This document shows, in pieces, positions 60,656 to 64,000 of a DNA stretch of 64,000 bases. The stretch is from Parasponia andersonii (taxonomy: Eukaryota > Streptophyta > Magnoliopsida > Rosales > Cannabaceae): the NCBI GenBank assembly GCA_002914805.1, contig JXTB01000176.1, forward strand, positions 219,034 through 283,033, in the 5' to 3' direction. Made by a program: the position numbers and the translations under genes. The notes under the pieces were generated by a model. That model saw only the letters and a program-made list of their open reading frames with translations, was not told where the DNA came from and ran no database searches. Every line of letters begins with the position of its first letter. The first letter of the stretch is position 1.

Positions 60656-62160
60656 TCTACTAAAAAATAAATAAATATTCCACGTATAAGCAAACATCAT
60701 TTATTATGTTTCAAATAATTAACATAAAGTATTTCAGCATACAATATGCAAGTGAAGTATCCCTAAGACTATCACTTATATTCATGGTAATTTAACCTAC
60801 CACTGATTACAAGCCTCCTACGGGAAGTCATGCAATCAGCAAGTCAAACTGAAATAATTTCAATTAGTAAATAGACAGATAACTCTTATCCCATATTTCT
60901 AACTACCATTCTCTTTGGTCTTCTAATTGACTAATAAGAACTCCTACGGGAGGATATTAATGTTTTTGAGTTGAGTGTTTAACCATTGTTTCGGTAACTA
61001 AGCTTTCTATATAAGACCGTCTCCTACAGGCGATCAGCCTCATATAGTCTACCTAGTATCTTATCCTTAGAAGCTCATTTCGAGTATTATCTAGACGAAA
61101 AACCCTCATACAGGAGCTCAGCAAGATTCTGAGGCAAGGCTCATCCTAATACATAACGAACCAACAATGAAGGCTATAGGTATCACATACCTTCTCCTAT
61201 TCAATATTTTATAATAAGGGATTTATAGATTTTACCCAATTATTTAACTAGTTTAGTAACTTAAAATCAATTATGCATGCATGTCCATATTTGTATGAGA
61301 CTAGCTCTCTAATTTTCTATATGATATATTATTAAAGATAATGTAATAATACTTAATTATTAGGCATGCATGCAACATTGTCCTAATAATAACAAAGTAG
61401 TAAGCAGATAAATAATTAATTATTAATGATTTATTAATATACAGTAATTTAAAATTATTTAACATTTAAATAATTCTAATTGATAAGATGATGTTAAATA
61501 TTTAAATATGGAAGATAATATTTAAAAATTAAATTAGAAAAAATTTTCACAAAATCTAATCAGTTTAAATAAAAGATTTAACTAATTAAATCTCCTTAAA
61601 TATCTCAAATTTAAATTTCAACTTTTGAAATCTTAATTTGAATTTAACTTCCTTAAATATCTCTCATTATCTTATCCTGTTAGATTTGAATTCAAAATTC
61701 AAATTTTGAAGATTTGAAAAGATATTCTGATTTAAATTTAAATTTCAAATCTTTATAAAATTCAAAATTTAAGAGATAGAAGATTTTACAAATAAAATCT
61801 CCTACAATATCTCTGATTTGAATTTAAACAAATTTAAAATTCAAAAATAGATTACCAACTATCATATAATCAGTTTTTTTAAAAAAATATCTATTCAAAT
61901 TTGAATTTAAAACTAAAAGGATATTATCTCATAATATCTAATTTTTAAAAATTTCCATTTTAAAATATCTCTAATTATTCAAATAATAATTAAGATATTA
62001 TGGATATCAATCATATCCATAATTCAAATTAAAATATCCTATCATTTAAATTTTGAAAATTCAAATTTAATAGGGATTTTAAAATTTTGAATTTAAAATT
62101 TAATCTATCAGTTTTCATAAAACTATGGATAAATTAAATTAATTTTAAAATGAAAATAAT

Positions 62161-62341
62161 TAAATTATGGCAGGAAATACAAATGTGTCGGGACAAGCTG
62201 ACAAACGGAACGGGAAGCCGGTATGCGGCTACACTCGGGACAACTACCGGGCGCCAACGGGCTCGCATAATGCTATACGGCCTCGTTCGGGACAACTCTT
62301 AAGCGACAACGGGCTCGCGTAATTCTCGCACGTCAAATGTA
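62161..62341. repeat. GC-rich degenerate repeat block beside gap
   Basis: Three copies beginning tcgggacaa (62188, 62235, 62287), 47 and 52 bp apart, with aacgggctcgc shared by the last two. The composition differs sharply from the AT-rich flanks. Confidence 0.75.
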
Positions 62342-62370
62342 NNNNNNNNNNNNNNNNNNNNNNNNNNNNN
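62342..62370. other. Assembly gap (29 Ns)
   Basis: A run of 29 unknown bases, followed by ten A residues. True length and content are unknown. Confidence 0.99.
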
Positions 62371-62713
62371 AAAAAAAAAACAGTTTTCATAAAACTCCAA
62401 AACTATTAAAGATCAAAACATTTCCATACATAGTTTTATCAAGAACATAAAACATGAACACATAGAAATCAAGAACATGCAGGAAAACGAAAATCAAAAT
62501 AAACATGATCATTTCCTTATAGCAATATCTAATCAAATAATCATTCAAACTCATTGAATCTATTGACCATCATACAAACTAGAGCTTACTCATAATATGA
62601 ACAAGACCAAATATAAACAAAACCTTTCCATAAATCAAAAACATCAATCAACAAGAGAATTGACCGGAGTAAAATATGCTAGATCAACAATAAAACCATG
62701 CTCTAGTACCAAT

Positions 62714-64000
62714 TGCTGGTGTTAGCTAGAATAAATTTCAAGAAAATATTTTTATAAAATCATTTTCAAGAATACCATAGTTTTGTAAAATCAAGAAACG
62801 CAGCAGAATTGGTCGTTTAAAATTTTTCTTTTCAAAATGTTTCGGATCGTGATCTAACATAAATTAACTCTTGATCTAGACAAGAACAATACCCAGATTC
62901 GCTCCGCAACCTTCTTATCTTCTCGTCTATTCTCGAAAGCCATTTGATTGATCCAGTGGGTGGTCACCTTCTTGATTCCCAATAAAGGGATCCGTAGATG
63001 AATAAGAAGACAATCTCCTCGAACCGATTTCTCCGGGATGGCCGAAACACCGAGGACAGTGAATCCCTAGTGGTGGCCGATTTTCTCTACTCTTTCTCTC
63101 TCTCTCTCTCTGTTATGTGTGTGACACTATCTTTCATTAGAGTGTTTCACGTGTAACACTTGTATATATATGCTAGACAACTTTTCTCTTAACTATAGAG
63201 AGATTAGTAAACCCTAATGGGCTTATTGGGCTTGTTGGGCTCAACTGATCATCAAAAACTTTTGGGCTTTAATTTGAGCTAGACAGAGGACCAGATAGAT
63301 CCAAAAAGCCCAAGCTCCAATAGACCATATACCCAATATCATAATTAACTCTTAATTATGATTCGGCCTTGCCCATTAATATTAGGGTACACCACTATAG
63401 GCCCAATATTGAACTCTTGAACTAAATGTCATTTATTTTTCTGTGAACCTTATTAACAATTAATTAGCTTGATCTATTTAGCATATACTATACATGTAGA
63501 CATACCCCTAATGCAATGGCATAATAGTAGGGTGAAATTACCGTATTACCCCTCTAATACATATTTACCTTTGAGTTGCCATTTTTCATCTAATGGATAA
63601 TAGTTGACTATGGTGTTTGTATCTGCTTATACCAACACAGTCAAATTCATATAGTGAATACTGGGGCCCTAGTTTATATTATCCAAGTACTTGAAAAAAC
63701 TCAAAGTGACATCATATGCATAGTGTCCATCATGAAAAACATTCTACACATTTCATATACCTTATCTTCCAAGATACCAGAGTTCGAATCATAAATCGGA
63801 ACTAGTCTTTTAGTAACTCAAAAAGATAAAACATATGAAAGTAAGTTCGTTAATCACTAGGATTAAGGTTTTCTATAATAGTGCTAGATTAGTAAAATTA
63901 GAAATTTGAGTTACGGTACTTAATCTCAAATTCTAATTAACTAGGTCCTGCTCGATGTTGTTATAACTTTCTTATAATATACTAGTGTTTCTATCCGAAG
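62714..64000 (-). repeat. 5' LTR of the second copia element (runs off window)
   Basis: It begins tgctggtgttagctag and follows the left LTR closely through the CT run near 63090 and the phrase gggcttattgggcttgttgg. It continues past 64000. Confidence 0.92.

Larger units (their letters stand above)
60660..62713 (-). other. Non-coding 5' leader of the second copia element
   Basis: About 2 kb between the 5' LTR and gag without a readable frame. 60790-61200 contains phrases with cctacggga/tacaggag repeated. 61440-62160 is extremely AT-rich with iterated aaatttgaatt-like words. A GC-rich block and an assembly gap follow. Confidence 0.6.
55020..64000 (-). mobile_element. Ty1/copia element inserted in gypsy gag
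   Basis: LTR copies at 55020-56671 and from 62714 past the window end flank a minus-strand gag-protease-integrase-RT-RNase H region. The polypurine tract (ccaagtgggagat on minus) borders 56671. The primer-binding site (tggtactagagc on minus) borders 62714. The LTRs are highly similar, but the polyprotein has many stops. The right target duplication is outside the window. Confidence 0.93.

Overview
The window is nuclear DNA of a flowering plant, most likely a eudicot. It is AT-rich, has plant-type introns, and most of it is LTR retrotransposons, often nested. I cannot name the species. Only two loci look like host protein-coding genes: a 15-exon FGGY carbohydrate kinase on the + strand (4720-10382) and a six-exon proteasome ATPase RPT2-like gene on the - strand (14273 down to 10821). 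They converge, with about 440 bp between their stop codons.

Region by region. 1-2172 is the 3' part and LTR of a decayed Ty3/gypsy chromovirus. 2173-4719 is gene-free AT-rich DNA before the kinase. 14706 to about 31985 is an old minus-strand gypsy element of the chromovirus (Tekay/Del-like) type. It was split by a later, complete minus-strand Ty3/gypsy Tat-lineage element (16634-27565) that has both LTRs, an exact AGTGA target duplication, gag, protease, RT, two RNase H domains, integrase and a spliced gene on the opposite strand. 32068-36838 is a pile of further LTR pieces and tandem duplications. 36839-42362 is a complete but decayed Ty1/copia element with target duplication CGCAA. 43730-44480 is a duplicate of the 5' end of the RPT2-like gene. 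45105-47418 is a solo gypsy LTR with target duplication TATGT, and 48902-50745 is a related LTR. 51865-55019 is a gypsy 5' LTR with its front end tandemly duplicated, then a gag gene interrupted by a minus-strand Ty1/copia element (55020 to beyond the window end). That copia element contains a short GC-rich repeat block beside a 29-base assembly gap.

The most notable locus is the RPT2-like gene. All six exons join into an open frame of 447 codons with usable splice sites, close to the length of ordinary RPT2. The frame keeps the overall fold, the Walker A motif and the C-terminal HbYX-type tail. It has lost the Walker B glutamate (now Lys), the pore-loop aromatic (now Glu), the sensor-1 asparagine (now Ser), one arginine finger (now Gln) and the Gly of the inter-subunit DGF motif. 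It therefore looks like an inactive proteasome-ATPase paralogue, either a pseudoenzyme that still docks on the 20S core or a gene in early decay. The kinase gene looks normal and functional, with one GC-AG intron.

Apart from the two host genes, every coding remnant belongs to a retrotransposon and carries stops, frame changes or catalytic substitutions. No tRNA, rRNA, CRISPR or bacterial-type operon structure was seen.
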